A DNA stretch of 64,000 nt from Magnaporthiopsis rhizophila (GCA_003049465.1 PYSS01000137.1:1-64000); one strand, 5' to 3'. Counted from the stretch's first letter, positions 1 to 12,023 are shown. Translations and numbers: made by a program. Notes: a model not told the origin generated them from the letters alone.

Positions 1-2090
1 CCGTGACTTGACAGCAGATTTCTCGCAGGGCCGGCCTTTTGGCCTGGCACACACCCACTCTATGTACCATCGTTGCTCGCTACTGTTTTATCTGCCCTCT
101 ACGCGCTCTTGATAGACTCGGCCCAGAGGGATCGTCTCAAACGGCCGGCGATGGGCCATTAAAGGCATGGCCTCGCGAGCCAGATGGCAAATTTGCCCCT
201 GACCTACAGGTCCTTAGTTTGGTTGCTGGTGCTGCCTAGCTTGTATAACGCCTGAGGTTTCTAATTTTTTTTTATGCCGCTTTTGTATTCGACTGCGTAA
301 ATATAAGGACGTTTTTTTTTCCGCATTTTCCATGGCCATAGGTGTTCCCCTACATTTCGTGTCTTTGCGTTACATTGCAACACCTCTGGTCCGGAGAAAG
401 AAAAAAAACCTTGATATTACGCCGAGGGGAAAAAAAAATAACACTCAAATTTATCCGGAAACGGAAAGCCGTATATACGTCGACAACCGGGAACCGGGGC
501 TTGCTTTGTAAAGTTTGTCGTCCACATCATCGCCGCCCACCTCATCGCCGTCCGGCACAAGAACTCCGCCACCACCGGCATATAACTCATCAACATCCGC
601 TCTCTCTCGCCCTCATACCCAAGATTCCCGGCATCAGCTTTTCTGATACAAATATAACCTACCACCTGCAGCCTCTAAAATGGATAATCCTTAAAAGGGA
701 TTTGGCAAAATATACTACTTTTCCTGCCCAGGTCGGAACCGCCACCAACTAATTTCGTCCGCCAAATTCTTTACCAGTTCTTTCCATTATGCAGGGCAAT
801 CAGCCATTATAGGATTTTATTACAGGCGTGCTGGTATCAAAGATGTACGGCCCTGCTTCCTCTACCCTTGGCGGACAAGAACAGCACGTCAAAGTGCATA
901 TATACAGAGTCCCTAACAACAACAAGTCGATGGCGTTTTCAATGCCAGCGTTCCTTTGGCCTTGTCCTCCCGTTGCGACTCGGGGCCTCGTCCGCCCAGG
1001 ACGAGGAAGCCAAGCCAGGTGCCGGACGACCTCGTCGTCGGTCAGATGGCCAGACACCACTGCGTCCAGACCAGGTCATATATGACTCCAGGCTGCGGCT
1101 CCTACTCCAGTCCGATGTTGGACACGCTCCTGACCCCGGCGATTTCCCCCCAGGGAGGCCGTGAACTTGGCGATGGGCTCTACCACGTCCACTGCGCGGC
1201 GAGGTGGAGATCGCCGGCCACCTGCACCATGGCTTGGCCAGCCATCGGCCTAGCCCCAACCTAGCGCAGCCCCGACAGATTGTTCAACAACTGCTGTCGA
1301 CGCACCGAGAGCTCCACGTCAAGCAGGTCTTGGGCGGCATGCTGAACACGTTTCCGCGTGACTGCTTTGCTGACGGCAGTGGTGTGCTGCTGGCCATGTT
1401 TCGAGCAGCTGCCCACGGAGACGGCGCAGTGGGTCGAGCGGGCGATGGCGTGATCTACGGCCCCGGCCTAGATCTGCCGCCGTCGAGATGAAGCACGACG
1501 AGCCAGCGACTGGAGCACTTCTACTTGTGGGATTTTTGTTTTCTTTCGCTCTCACGCTCTCTCGGCTGTTATCATGGGTGGCATTCCCAGCGGATTACGC
1601 GCCTCTTTTGGTGCTTTTTATAATGTCATGTACTTTATGTCTCTGACCAGGACCGAGTACGTCGACGCCACCAAGAAGGACAACCTGGGCCGGTAGCGGC
1701 ACTCTGGACGATGCTGAAGGCAGACGGCGTAGCGGCCATGACCTGGGAGTTAAGGGGAGGGGTTGGTCTGGAGGTTGCCGGGGCGGGCTCGCCATTGGCC
1801 AGATCTATGGCCCTGTTTTCCTCAGCTCTTGGCGGATACCAGTGTCTTCTGGGCCGTGCTGGGCTTGGGCTGGTGTGAAGACTGCCAGCCGACGTTGGCG
1901 CCATAGTCAACGCCGGCATGGTGGGTGGCTGCCGAGGTGAGCAGTCGCTCGAGACTAACCCGACTACCTCCCCAAGGTCAGCCTCAGCCTTGTGCCAAGG
2001 GGCACTTCCCCGCCTGTTGCGGCCACGCGAGAAATCAGCACGTTGTGATTTTGCGCCGTTATTTATGCTCGTCGAATGACGCATTTTTCT
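1..2090. other. No supportable gene; low-conservation sequence
   Basis: Open frames exist on both strands but none shows a recognisable motif, a plausible start with splice sites, or consistent codon use. The sequence is of mixed composition with short T runs around 267-320. The minus strand between about 800 and 1260 carries short peptide stretches that look like decayed coding sequence broken into several frames. I could not assign them. Confidence 0.5.
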
Positions 2091-2097
2091 TGTGCAC

Positions 2098-2640
2098 CTA
2101 TCCAAGTGATTTATCTCGCGTATTGACACCTCGACGCGCGCGGCCTGAACCTTCCTCGTGCAAGCCAGCCAGCCCAAATCTCAAGGTAAATGGTCGGTCC
2201 AAGCCCAGGCACCGTACTCGCTGGCGAGGACCATTGCCTGGTCCAGGGAGATACACACGTTTGCCAGCTGTTTCTTCGGCGCTCGCCGTCGAGAGCGACT
2301 TCAGGTACTGGCGCTCGGCCTCCTCCGCTGCTGGGCTGCCCTTGCTGAAGAGATTCCCTTGGGCAGCGACGTACGAAGGTGTGCGTAGTCGAAGGCACTT
2401 GGTTTGGGTGGGCGACTCTGAATCAGCGTTGCACGAGTTGAGCCTGGTCTGTCCTAGGGCCCGGTGGCCGACGGGGGTCCGCGTTTGTTCCGGGTGCAAG
2501 GCTTGCTCCAGGCACCTGATATAGAAAGCCCCAGGTGCCTGCTCGGTGCAGTCACGAGCCATGTGGCCTTCCTGGCCACAGTTGCGGCATCCACCGCCAC
2601 CACCGCCCTTGGGGCAGTCCTTGGCAAAATGGCCACCTAT
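2098..2640 (-). pseudogene. Decayed CCHC zinc-knuckle protein
   Basis: The minus strand reads one intact CCHC knuckle (Cys-Arg-Asn-Cys ... Gly-His-Met-Ala-Arg-Asp-Cys, 2548-2589). It is preceded, after a poly-Gly linker, by the second half of another (Gly-His-Phe-Ala-Lys-Asp-Cys, about 2600-2633). The first half of that knuckle is broken: the expected first Cys reads Ser and is followed by a TGA. Downstream the frame stays open for about 150 codons to 2098 without a known domain. Knuckles of this type occur in Byr3/Gis2-like nucleic-acid-binding proteins and in retroelement Gag proteins. The spacing and the Arg-Asn-Cys-Gly-Gln-Glu-Gly-His wording favour the cellular family, but I cannot separate the two. 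No start codon or upstream exon is evident, so I call a relic. Confidence 0.45.
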
Positions 2641-2957
2641 GGAACAATGTCAGCTTGCGGCACCTCGTTCATGTTCCAAGTGACGATCAGAACATAGAGT
2701 ATTAGGTCAGGAACCCTGGATTGTACTCACACTCGCCGGGCGGATCATCCAGCGTTCTCGCTGGTGCACTCCGCCCGGCTCAGGCCAGCATCGGTTTTCG
2801 CCGGGGGACAAAAGCACCGGGAATGTGGCTCCCCTCGGGGAGTGTTATAGCCCGGGGCGCAATACCCCGGCGGGGACCGAGGACCGCGCTTCGGCAAGGA
2901 TGCTGGCGTAATGGTCATCAGCGACCCGTCTTGAAACACGGACCGAGGAGTCAAGCA

Positions 2958-3190
2958 TTAGTGCGAGTGTTTGGGTGTAAAACCCGCACGCGTAATGAAA
3001 GTGAACGTAGGTGAGAGCTTNCCAGCCCAATTCTCCTGTTCTTTCCAAGCGTCGGTAGTAGTGGCTGACTTGGCGTAGATGATCTGGTCCCGCTCCTCCT
3101 CGATCTTCTCAATGGACTTCCAGTCCTCGAAAGGAAGCGTGCTACGGGCCTCCAGGATCCGCTCTTGCAGGCTAACAGCCTCCATAGTAG
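2958..3190 (-). other. Unrecognised coding-like ORF containing an N base
   Basis: From an ATG near 3183 the minus strand encodes about 50 residues of charged, helix-prone sequence (…LPFEDWKSIEKIEEERDQI…). This looks like real protein, but it runs into the ambiguous base at 3021 and then into unconvincing sequence. No family is recognised. It may be an exon whose continuation cannot be followed because of the ambiguous base. Confidence 0.3.
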
Positions 3191-3846
3191 GCTCGCCCAC
3201 GCTTTTCGTGGGGCGCCGGGTGTGGTGTGTCCGTGGTGGTAACGGCCGGCCCGTCCGTGGTGGTAGTGTCGGGGAAGTACCCGGCGGCCGTATCCCCGCC
3301 CCCCCGGATAAAGGCAGCGCCCCGATGTCGTCCCGCAAGGGGAACCCATGGCTGTACTGGTCTCGTCTGGTCCTACCCCAGCCAGCACATGGCTTGCTGG
3401 CCTGATTCCAGCAGTGCATGCTGGCTGACCTGATCCCAGCACGTGGCGTGCTACATTGCTCAGGTAGATCTCGTACCGATCCTTTGGCCGATCCAGGCTC
3501 TTCATCCCCATCATCAACTTGTTTCCTGGGGCCCAGAAGGTCTGCAGAAGATTTCCAAAGGCATATGCAAATATCGGGCTGCATTCCGCCGCAACCACGC
3601 AGCTCAGAGGGCTGACAGAGGCACAGAGATTCGGTGCCTGCCGTCGAGTGTAGGCCATACCGTTTCTAGGATTTGGAGGAGCGACCTCGACCCCTTCTTC
3701 TCCTTATTGGCGGCGTCTTGCTGCACCTCAGCACAAGCTGTTGTCGACTACACGGAGGAGAGCGTCAGCAAGCTCCGCAGCATCGGCCGCACCGTTTTCA
3801 ACCGAGGCACCAACAGCCCCAAGTCTCGTCTCGTTTCCTCGCAAAC

Positions 3847-3847
<1 letters not shown>

Positions 3848-3889
<42 letters not shown>
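3848..3889 (+). repeat. A42 homopolymer
   Basis: An uninterrupted run of 42 A. It could be the 3' tail of a retrotransposed element or a simple mononucleotide repeat. No flanking target-site duplication was found by eye. Confidence 0.9.
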
Positions 3890-3891
<2 letters not shown>

Positions 3892-4254
3892 CCAAAGGGG
3901 CCTACTTCAGTGGTGTTGTCGTCAGGGGCCGCGAGACTAGTCCTTCGCTGCGCATTTGGGGCCCCGTTGCGGCCAGGAGTGTCTAACCATCGTGTACATC
4001 CCGAGGTCGGGGAATGGGCGTGTTTTTGTTGTGGTCCGGACTGCTTAGGTTCCAGCACAAAACACAAGACGCCTGGTAGAGGAAGAAAGGGCCTGGAAAG
4101 TTTCGTTGGCGATCCCCAGTTTTGGTTGTTGCCGGGACTTCGCGGGTCGCCGTCTTGGGTCGAGCCGACTGACCGCCGCTCGGGAATCTTCCCGAGCGCC
4201 CGCTTCTCCTTCAAGACATGACTGATACCCAGGGAGACGGCCGGGTGGTGTGCT

Positions 4255-5482
4255 GACCTGATTCCAGCGCAGGACATGTCCCGTGAAAGGGGGGGCGAAT
4301 GTCAAGAGGTGCCTCCAGTTCGACATCTTTGACGGGCAGCTCGGTCGACGAGATGGAGGTCGACAGAGAGCCTTGTGCGTCGACGATGACGATGTCGAAA
4401 GGGTGCTTCGCTGGGCACACAACAAATCTGGAGGTCCGGCACATGGTGTGCTGACCTATCGCGGAGCGTTAGCTGACGGATATTGGGCATTCCCGGCAGC
4501 AGAAGGTCGACGTGGTGTTAGGTCAACATGTGATTCCAGCACATACGTGCCGACCCAAATCCAGTACACAAGACACCTAGGGCTCTTCGATTCCTCGCGC
4601 CTTAGCGGACGCCTGGCGCGGGGTCGTCGTGGCCGTGGCGCTGCCGGCGCCGCGGCTTCTCAGGGCTAGGTCGTCCGACCGCCATCTCCAGGTCCTTCTG
4701 GTTGTCCTCGAATATCTCGGTCAAGTTGTTGCGGGTGAGATAATAGGCGAAGGCGTAGGTCCACTTGAGCGTCTGGCGGCCTGTCGACGCCTTCGCGGAG
4801 CGTTAGCTGACGGATATTGGGCATTCCCGGCAGCAGAAGGTCGACGTGGTGCCAGGTCAACATGTGATTCCAGCACATGCTTGTTAACCCGAATCCAGTA
4901 CATAACACGCCTGGTAAAGGCAGAAAGTGTCGTGAAAATGTCGTTGGCGATTTCCATTTTTTTTTCCCACCACCTCCTCAGGCCTCTAGTCGCCGTTCAT
5001 ACGATGCTTATGCTGGGACCCCTTATCTGTCGATGCCTTCGCGGAGCGTTAGCTGACGGATGTTGGGCATCCCAGCAGCAGTAAGGTCGACGAGGTGCCA
5101 GGTCAACATGTGATTCCGGCACGTGGCGTGCTGGCCTGATTCCAGCACGTCGCGTGCTGACCTGGTTCCAGCACACGTTGATGACCTGTCCCTCGCCGTC
5201 TTCGACCCGCCGAAGCTTTGTGGGGATGTCCGAGATTATGGTCTGGGGTTTGTAGTCATAAGACACCTGGTAGAAGTAGAAGGGGCCGTGAAAATGCCGT
5301 TGGCGATCGCCAGTTTTGGTTGTTGTCGGGAAGACGCCTGTGATAGGACGCGCCAGTTTATTGTTGTTGAAACTGCGGCTGCACGGGGCGGCGGTGCTAG
5401 GGTTGCCGCCGAAGGCGCCGCCGGCGCTACCGGGAGTGCCGACGATGAATCTTCCCAAGCGCCCGCTTCTCCTTCCGGACAT
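4255..5482. repeat. Nested direct-repeat block
   Basis: Three direct copies of a unit starting with the same CGCGGAGCGTTAGCTGACGG core lie at 4460-4572, 4794-4918 and 5040-5125. Each has the same following stretch ending in a GTCAACATGTGATTCC motif. Between and around them are shorter repeats of a GCTGGCCTGATTCCAGCAC type (about 3380-3440, 4255-4275, 5125-5180). A second pair of segments resembles each other (about 4060-4220 and 5255-5510, both with a TTGGCGATCSCCAGTTTTGG core and a CCCGAGCGCCCGCTTCTCC-like core). Minus-strand ORF 4997-5482 spans part of this block and contains plausible protein-like stretches, but it is built largely of repeat sequence and is not called as a gene. Confidence 0.75.
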
Positions 5483-5489
5483 GACTGAT

Positions 5490-6150
5490 CTTGGGGAGGC
5501 GGCCGGGACAGTCTCGAGCGACTGCTTTTCCTTCCGGAAATCGCCGATCTTGGGGAGGCAGCCGGGAGCAGAAGAGATGGAGAGGTGGGCAGGTTTGTGC
5601 AGGAGGCTGGGCGAGGAGCATGACGGGTTTGATGGGTACGCGAAAGCGACCTGTGTACAAGTTTGGGGTTGTCAGTGACGAAGGGCAGGCAATGAATGGT
5701 CTATCCGAATCGGGGTGTCAACATACGTTTTTGAACTCGAATTTCCCACCTCCTCAGGCCTACCTGCTTGCCTGGAACTGGCTTCCAGGCACGGGGCCAC
5801 AAGCATGGAGCCTCAGCCACCGTGGCTCAGCAACTCCCCAGGCGCCACGCCACCACAGCCCGATCCAATTAAACGTGACCCTGTTAGCATTGTGACTAGC
5901 GCATGCGATCCCTATCATAACCCCTTTAATTTAACAAAGGCTTTTCGAAGTTAAGAAGTCGGGAATAGCTTTAAAAGCGTCGCTGGCAAGCGCTGGCGTT
6001 CATTGTTTACCCGTGTTTTGACGGTAACAGTTTCTGTTGTTACGGCTTGGAGGCCGGCTTGGAACAGCGTGGCGTCAGCGTTAACGAGCCCGCCACTGCC
6101 GAGCTCGACGGCCGCCTTAAGCGCCGGTCTAACCGAAGCGTGTATATCCC
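5490..6150. other. No supportable gene
   Basis: No recognisable coding signal or structured repeat was seen in this stretch apart from the frame running into the small ORF that ends at 6391. Confidence 0.45.
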
Positions 6151-6391
6151 CATGCCAAAGATCGATGAAGTTAAACACGAGGGCCCTAGCCTGGGGAATA
6201 TCGGTCGATCGAGCGCTGGCAGGCCCTACCATATGGCTTCCAGCTCCAAGCCTAAGCCTAAATCGTTTGTATGCAAGATTCCCACGTATGGTACCAAAAA
6301 TGAGCCTACCAGGCTCGAAAAGCAAAGGGCTGCTATCAAGGAACAGATGTCAAAGAAAAAGCCCACTCGCCGCTCCGTTGGTTACAACTAG
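6151..6391 (+). CDS. Small basic ORF, unrecognised
   Basis: From the ATG at 6151 an 80-codon frame runs to a stop at 6391. The frame is also open upstream without an ATG to about 6000, so this could be the last exon of a spliced gene. The product is Lys/Arg/Pro/Ser-rich, with a C-terminal cluster of lysines (…SKKKPTRRSVGYN), resembling a disordered nuclear or nucleic-acid-binding tail. No family is recognised. It lies in a repeat-rich stretch, so it may also be a fragment. Confidence 0.3.
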
Positions 6392-6652
6392 ATTTGGTGC
6401 TTGGTTAAATGCACGGGTAGGGTGGGGTGGTGTTAAAAACCCGCAACAGAAGGCTCTTGTACCTTGGTCGAGCTCCGTGCTCTTTTTTTTTTCCGACCAA
6501 CTCGATGCATCTTCGCGATGGTGTTGGCTCTTTTAGGACTTTAAATTCAAACTGTAGCCCTAACCTTAAGTTCTTCCATGGTGATAGCATGCCGTCTTTC
6601 CCTATCCCACGAACCAGGCAGGTTATTTACTTAAAAAGATTGTTATTAATAA

Positions 6653-7045
6653 TACAGATGGTAGGTGCAGGATTGTGCAAGGGGGAAATGTGCAGGGGGG
6701 GGGAAAAGTGCTTTTTTGTCGCCACCTGGGCCGCTGGCAGGTGTGCATCCGGTTGTATCGAGTTAGTTGATTGAATGCAAGGCTGGCTGCTGATAATATT
6801 TTTAACTGGTTGCAACTTGATTGCAAGACTGTTGTGTGTGTGTGTGCGTCGCCAGAAGCAGTGCAGGTTTGGACAGCGTGCTGCCGAGGAACGGACGCAC
6901 AAGGCCAAATCCATGTACTCCATGTACACGCGATGCACACTCCGTTTAGCAAATAAAGGTCCAATTGATGCAGACTGCGCAGCGTGGTGCATTGTGCAAG
7001 TTTTTGTCGCAGTGCATGTCCACTCAGGATGAAATGCGAGGTTGG
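6653..7045 (-). repeat. Dispersed TGCA-rich repeat, copy A
   Basis: The reverse complement of this segment matches 58500-58840 over its whole length and 47409-47590 over its second half. Shared landmarks are a stretch with repeated TTGCAC/GTGCA motifs, ACCAGTTAAAAAT, AACTCGATACAACCGGATGC, and CCAGCGGCCCAGGTGGCG followed by a C-rich run. It is non-coding. There are no obvious terminal repeats and no pol III boxes that I can defend. Confidence 0.8.
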
Positions 7046-7599
7046 AAACAGCAAACGGCCTAGCAGTGCATTTTCTACAGGTCGTGCCCGAAATGCCGCT
7101 TCTTGACGAGTACACCATCATACACACACATCCTTATAATCAGGCGGGCTAGGTGCTGTCATCCACATCCACATCTTTCCATAACCGCGCTCGACACCGG
7201 GCATTGAGCTAACTGTACGAAACCGGCGTGGACGGTCCCTTATGGTCCGTCCCATCTCCGGTGGCCTACATGATGACAGGTTCCTACGTACGTACCCACA
7301 GCCGAAAACCTCAATGTTCGTGCGGCAGACAGACAAGGGAGTTGATGACGGACACCCACGTGACACGACAAGACTGGACGAGAATACGCGGGTGTGCTAG
7401 TAGAGGACGTGGTTTTTTGTTGTGACATCCGGATGCATGAGCGTTTATAAAAGACCTGGACGTTTCGACAGCATGGAGATGGATGTCCGAGCACGTCGGC
7501 TTTTGCTGGGATCACACGGCGTTATGGACTTGATGTTTTTTTTTCTCCATCTCGAGCACGTCGGGGTCCACCATCGCTATGCAACGGAGAGTTCCCCGG

Positions 7600-8740
7600 C
7601 TTCATCTGGTACCACACTGGGAACCTATCTGAAAAGCTGATCGTTTGCCAGAATGCTGACAACCAGGCGGCGTTTGCGGATAAAACCTGCCGGCCGCCGG
7701 ATATCACCACGACCCTTCCTCGTCCTCGCTGATGCGTACGGCCGGGCCATCTCGTACACCCTGGACGCGGTCAGCTCCTACACGGCATTTCTCCACCATG
7801 TTGATGCTCCTTAACGTGATCGTTACCAGGTTAGTCATCCTGCCATGATCCGAGCGGCATGGGGTTGTTGTACACACACAAGGTCTACTGTCGGGCTGCT
7901 TCTCCCGCAGAGTCCTGTAGACTGTCGATCCGTCGTGCATCCTCTCAGCCACCGTGACGTCAGGGCAAGTGGTAATCTCGGACATGGTGTCCCCGTTGTC
8001 GACGAACTCCACGCACAAGACCCCGAGGTTTGTGGCGCGTGTCCGTGATGACGTATCCGAACGGTAGCAGCACCTTTCATGCTGTCGGCCTTGAGCATGA
8101 ACGTCCCTTTGTGGCTCGACATGTCCTGCGCGTGGACAACCGCATGGTCGGCGCGAGTATATCCTAATCCACATATCTGGTCAGCGTGGTGGTCGATCAA
8201 ACGACGTCCGTGATCTCCTCCAAAAGGCGTGGAAGTTACGGATGCGAGACCCCGCCCTTGAGCTCAATCTAGGCGGCGTACCTGAAGTCGTCATTCGGCT
8301 TGGAACCTTGACAACGCGTTCCCGTTGGACCTGTGGCGGAGACTCCCTTCCCTCGGCCTGCCGAGTTTCCATGTTGGAGTCCAGGAAGATCGGAAGATGA
8401 TGATAGAGGCTGGTCATCTTGCCGTGTCTGGGGTGTTTGGGTGTTTTGGTACAAAGGTCTCGGTCGAGCGACGCGCGGTCGAGCCGTCTTCTGTGCCTTC
8501 CCTCGGCCGATATTCCCTGGCGTTGGCGAGCTTGTCGAGGCAGGCAACGGTGGAATGCAGCACTAGACCTGTGACAAGTCTTGGAGGATTAGTCTGGGTC
8601 GTCTCGGATGCCTTTCTGGTACGGTAGATCACTCTGGCATATTGGCCCAGAAACTTGTCGCCCTTTTGACGTGACATTTTCCTCACCTGGAAAGTCGCGC
8701 CACCAAAGTTCCTGTATGCCTGAACTCCCCTCACGCGTGC
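7600..8740 (-). other. Protein-like fragments in several frames
   Basis: The minus strand carries short stretches that look like protein (about 7930-8150 and 8480-8690), but they lie in different frames. No consistent set of splice sites joins them and no family is recognised. Possibly a decayed gene. Confidence 0.25.
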
Positions 8741-9510
8741 GTCAGCCTGAGGCAGCGAGGATGTTGTCGGGAGCGACGGGAAATAAAGAAGTCAAAGTAC
8801 AGAATGACGAAAGCGCTCACCAGAGTCGGCTACCCAGACAAATGGGCGACGGTCGCTGGGGACATCTCGCGCGGCCGGTGTTTCCCGTTTCTCGTCCGCT
8901 CTTTTTGTTCTCGGTCTATGCGGCCGGATGGCAGGCGATCTTTGCGGTAGTCAAAGAGCGGGGGAGGTTGGGTGTTGGAGTCGGCCAAAAGCAGGCCGGT
9001 CCGAGAACGGTTCGGCGCTGCTGCGCGTTGGGCGTTGGCTGCTCGACGTCGTCCAAGGCTCGCAGCCACCGCCATACCGCCTCGGGGTCGAACGCCGTTT
9101 GGGCGGTTGTTGCATCGCGTGGCCTGGACTCGTCTGGCGAATCACTTGGCCGCGCTTTCAGCCAGGACGGCTTCCGCCTTGCGGCCGCGATAGGCGATCG
9201 GCATGTCACCTGGGGCTGAGGATTCAAATGGGGCGTGCACAAAAGCTTGAATCGTGACGAAAGGAAGCGGTTTGTTGCGTAAACGGCACTGTTCCGCCTA
9301 CCTCAGGTGGACTTTGGGCAGGCGTGGGATGGGGTGGATTATTCCTATTGTAGGGTTGATCTGTATCGGCCACCTAGTGGCTAGGGTTGTTGAGGTTGGT
9401 GAAGAATGTGGGGACGGTCGGGTTGAGGAACTGTCAAACCCGAGCAGAGGCTGGTCCCAGCCCATTGCAACTCGCCGCCCCCTTCGGCCGACCAGTGAAG
9501 CTATTCACTC
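8740..9510. other. No supportable gene
   Basis: No convincing ORF or repeat was seen; the frames here are overlapping shadows without motifs. Confidence 0.4.
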
Positions 9511-9513
9511 TGC

Positions 9514-10075
9514 CTACACAACAATTCCGATCGCGACCTTGAGCCGCTTCCTCTGCTCAGCCAATCCTCCATCGGAAGGCTGACCCAATGCATCCAAAAC
9601 CGCCGAAGGTGTAAATACTACACCACATTTTATACCGTCAGCCACGTGCGCGACATTGACAACCAATATAGCTGTGATCTTACCGTTCATCTCGTCCATG
9701 TCCTCCAGCCGTTTCGGAAAATCTGGGATCTCCTTGTTGGTTTCCAGCCCCCGTAGGGGATGTAGGAGGTGCGCTGGCTTACCACCTTTTGGTTTAGTTG
9801 ATTCAATCTTTTTGCCCTGAAACCCTTGACCAAGACGTACCTGGCGAGCTGTCGCGTTTCGACCAGTCCCAACTGGTCTTCAATCTGGCCCAGCCGATCG
9901 TCAATCTTGTCAAACCGGGCGCCCATCTGGTCCGGCCGGTCGTTCATCTTGTCTGGGTGCGTTGGATAGCAGCAAACTGGTCAGCTGCTGCTGCTGTGAC
10001 ACACCACTCGAACTGTTGTCCCAGGTCTTTGAAGGCCCTGGAAACGACGTCGAAGTCGGGCGGCTGGTCTGCCAT
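9514..10075 (-). pseudogene. Frame-broken member of a fungal accessory family with N-terminal helix
   Basis: The gene starts at ATG 10075 (MADQPPDFDVVSRAFKDLG…). It continues into a heptad-like helical region (…KIDDRLGQIEDQLG…), a segment resembling HPLRGLETNKEIPDFP, and a C-terminal block …LDALGQPSDGGLAEQRKRL. From memory this order matches a fungal family of unknown function: a short acidic N-terminus, a Gln-rich coiled coil, and a conserved LGQP-DG---KR-RL tail. An intron at 9618-9683 joins the last two parts in phase. However, the frame shifts by one base near 9945-9955, and again phase is lost between the helical part and the HPLRG segment. As written the product would stop early. It is either a pseudogene or carries sequence errors. 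Confidence 0.5.
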
Positions 10076-10815
10076 CGCTGCGATTGATGGGGTTCTGGAC
10101 CCAAGTGTTGTCAGTCGGCGCGTCGTGCACAGGTGCGGGAGCCGAGTACCAACCACTTTGGTTGGCTTCTGGTCGCAGATGGGATTCTGCTAGAGTGAGG
10201 CTGAAGGGAGAGTGGGACGCGGGCAGCTGCACCAACGGGGCCGGGAAGACACAATGAACTTTTGTCAATGGGAATTCAGTCTCCTCAACCATGAAAAAGG
10301 AGACCTGCAGTCAAACCAGAAAACTATGGCGAGAAGAGTTTGCAAAGGTGGGCGAGGCTGACATGCCAGGAGTGAGCGTAGGAGACGGTTCGCAAGGCAG
10401 TGGGCTTGGTGTCTTGTTTGCGGGGGGGATTTGCCTCCACCAGGTAGAGGCAGGCATGTGCACGGCGCGAGAACGGGGTGCAAACAAGACAGAGTGAATG
10501 CGCGTGTGCTGCAGGCGTGCATCGGTGTTGCATGAGCGTGCACGAGGAAAAAGGGGCTGCAGCAGGAACGACTTGACCTACGGGCCACCACAGAAATGGC
10601 AACAACACGGCCACGCGCTTTCGGTAAAAGTTGATCAATGTCGGATTTGTAAAACCTAGGTACCAATGTCGACTTTCGAACATGGTGCAAACTACCTGCT
10701 CGCCACGCTACCAACGCCCAGGTCTACCGCCGGGCGCCCCAAGGGGGTAACCCTAAAGGTAAAGGCGTGGGTTGGTGTTGCCTACATTCCCAGTAGGAGG
10801 CTACCTCCCGAGAGG
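10076..10815. other. Intergenic, nothing recognised
   Basis: Mixed sequence with no motif-bearing ORF. It contains the 3' flank of the secreted-protein gene that follows on the minus strand. Confidence 0.4.
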
Positions 10816-11334
10816 CTAGTACGACCTCGCCTCCACCTTGGGATTCTTGGGGTCGGGGCTGCCAGCCGCGCCCGATGCCGGGCGCTTACCCGACCTGGCC
10901 GGAACCTCGATCGGCTTCGGGGCCTTGGACTTGTACTTGGGGTCGGGCCCCTTCTGGCCCGGGATCTTAAGCTTGGGGGGCCGCTTGCCGACGGGCTTGG
11001 GCCTGCCGGGCGCCCTGGGGGTGCCCTTGCCGGAAAGCCCCGTGCGGGGCGGGACTTGAATCGGAGGAGGCCGCCCCTTCTTGGCAGGCGCGGGGGACCT
11101 CGCCGCCACCTTGGGCTTGCGCCTGGTCTCGGAGCCGTGGGGCCCGTGCTTGGCCAGGAAGTCGGAGTATCCGGCCATGTTGATTGGCGAGCGCTTGGCC
11201 ACGGGCACCGCACCCTCGAGCACGGCGCCCGTCTGGATGTTGCGCTGGGCCAGGGCGTCGTCCTGGTCCGTCGCCATGGCCGGCGGGGCCCCGATGGCGA
11301 TCAGCGCCATGAGGAAAGACAGGTCGAACCTCAT
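10816..11334 (-). CDS. Predicted secreted basic Pro/Lys-rich protein
   Basis: Single-exon gene of 172 codons. The first ~21 residues form a clear signal peptide (MRFDLSFLMALIAIGAPPAMA). A Lys-Arg pair at about residues 47-48 would suit a Kex2-type processing step. After it the chain is low complexity and strongly basic, rich in Pro, Lys, Arg and Gly, with repeated PAPAKKG/PPKLKIPG-type patches and no cysteines. No known domain is recognised. It could be a cell-wall or extracellular polycation, or a precursor processed at dibasic sites. The start was chosen because it gives the signal peptide, and the frame upstream has no other ATG. A TATATAAA element lies about 178 bp upstream. The function is unknown. 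Confidence 0.65.
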   Translation of the reverse strand: MRFDLSFLMALIAIGAPPAMATDQDDALAQRNIQTGAVLEGAVPVAKRSPINMAGYSDFLAKHGPHGSETRRKPKVAARSPAPAKKGRPPPIQVPPRTGLSGKGTPRAPGRPKPVGKRPPKLKIPGQKGPDPKYKSKAPKPIEVPARSGKRPASGAAGSPDPKNPKVEARSY

Positions 11335-11511
11335 GTTGGGCGGCGGGAGAAGTTTGCAAGTTGGTTGAAAAGAGATGAGAAGAAAAGGACAAAAAGGAAA
11401 CAAAACAGCAAGGAAACACTCAAGGAAAAAAGAAAAAGGGAAAAAAGAGAAAAAGGGTTGGTTGGTGAAGAGAGGACTTCATGTTGAGGATTGGGCAGTC
11501 GGGTGGCCGGG

Positions 11512-11519
11512 TTTATATA
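11512..11519 (-). promoter_or_regulatory. TATA box of the secreted-protein gene
   Basis: TATATAAA on the minus strand, about 178 bp upstream of the ATG at 11334 and followed by pyrimidine- and purine-rich leader sequence. Confidence 0.5.
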
Positions 11520-11989
11520 CCCACCAAGTTTGACAGCCCATGTCACCGCCCGGTGGGCGCGTCGTCGGTAGGTGGTATCCTGCATGCACCCAGTTAGAGT
11601 TTCTACCACGCGCCCGTGTCATGATGATCACGCAGATGGTACCTACAGCAGCATCGTTATCCCTTGGACGCTATTTTGCACCACAGCACGGACGGACGGC
11701 AGGGTTGAATGTTGCCGCATTGTTTCCGTCTATTCTTGGTGAAAATCACCCCCGTCTTGATCCCCATGTAAGTTGCATTCCGGAAATCTTCTCTCCCTGT
11801 CACCGAGGGCTCGAGTCGTGGCACGGGAGCTTCGTAAAGGTATTTGACTCCCGATGAGACGTTAGTAGAGATGACCCACAGCATGAAGCAACCTCGAGCC
11901 CTGCCAGGCTGTGCTGGCGACGGGAATAGCCTTGGTTGGCTCGGCCGGGCGGTGTGCTGGGTGATAAACTTCCACCAGGCCATAAAGAG

Positions 11990-12023
<34 letters not shown>

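Noticed and set aside
3848..3889. A42 run as proof of a retrotransposed gene copy
   Set aside because: No recognisable gene upstream and no target-site duplication seen; recorded as a simple repeat.
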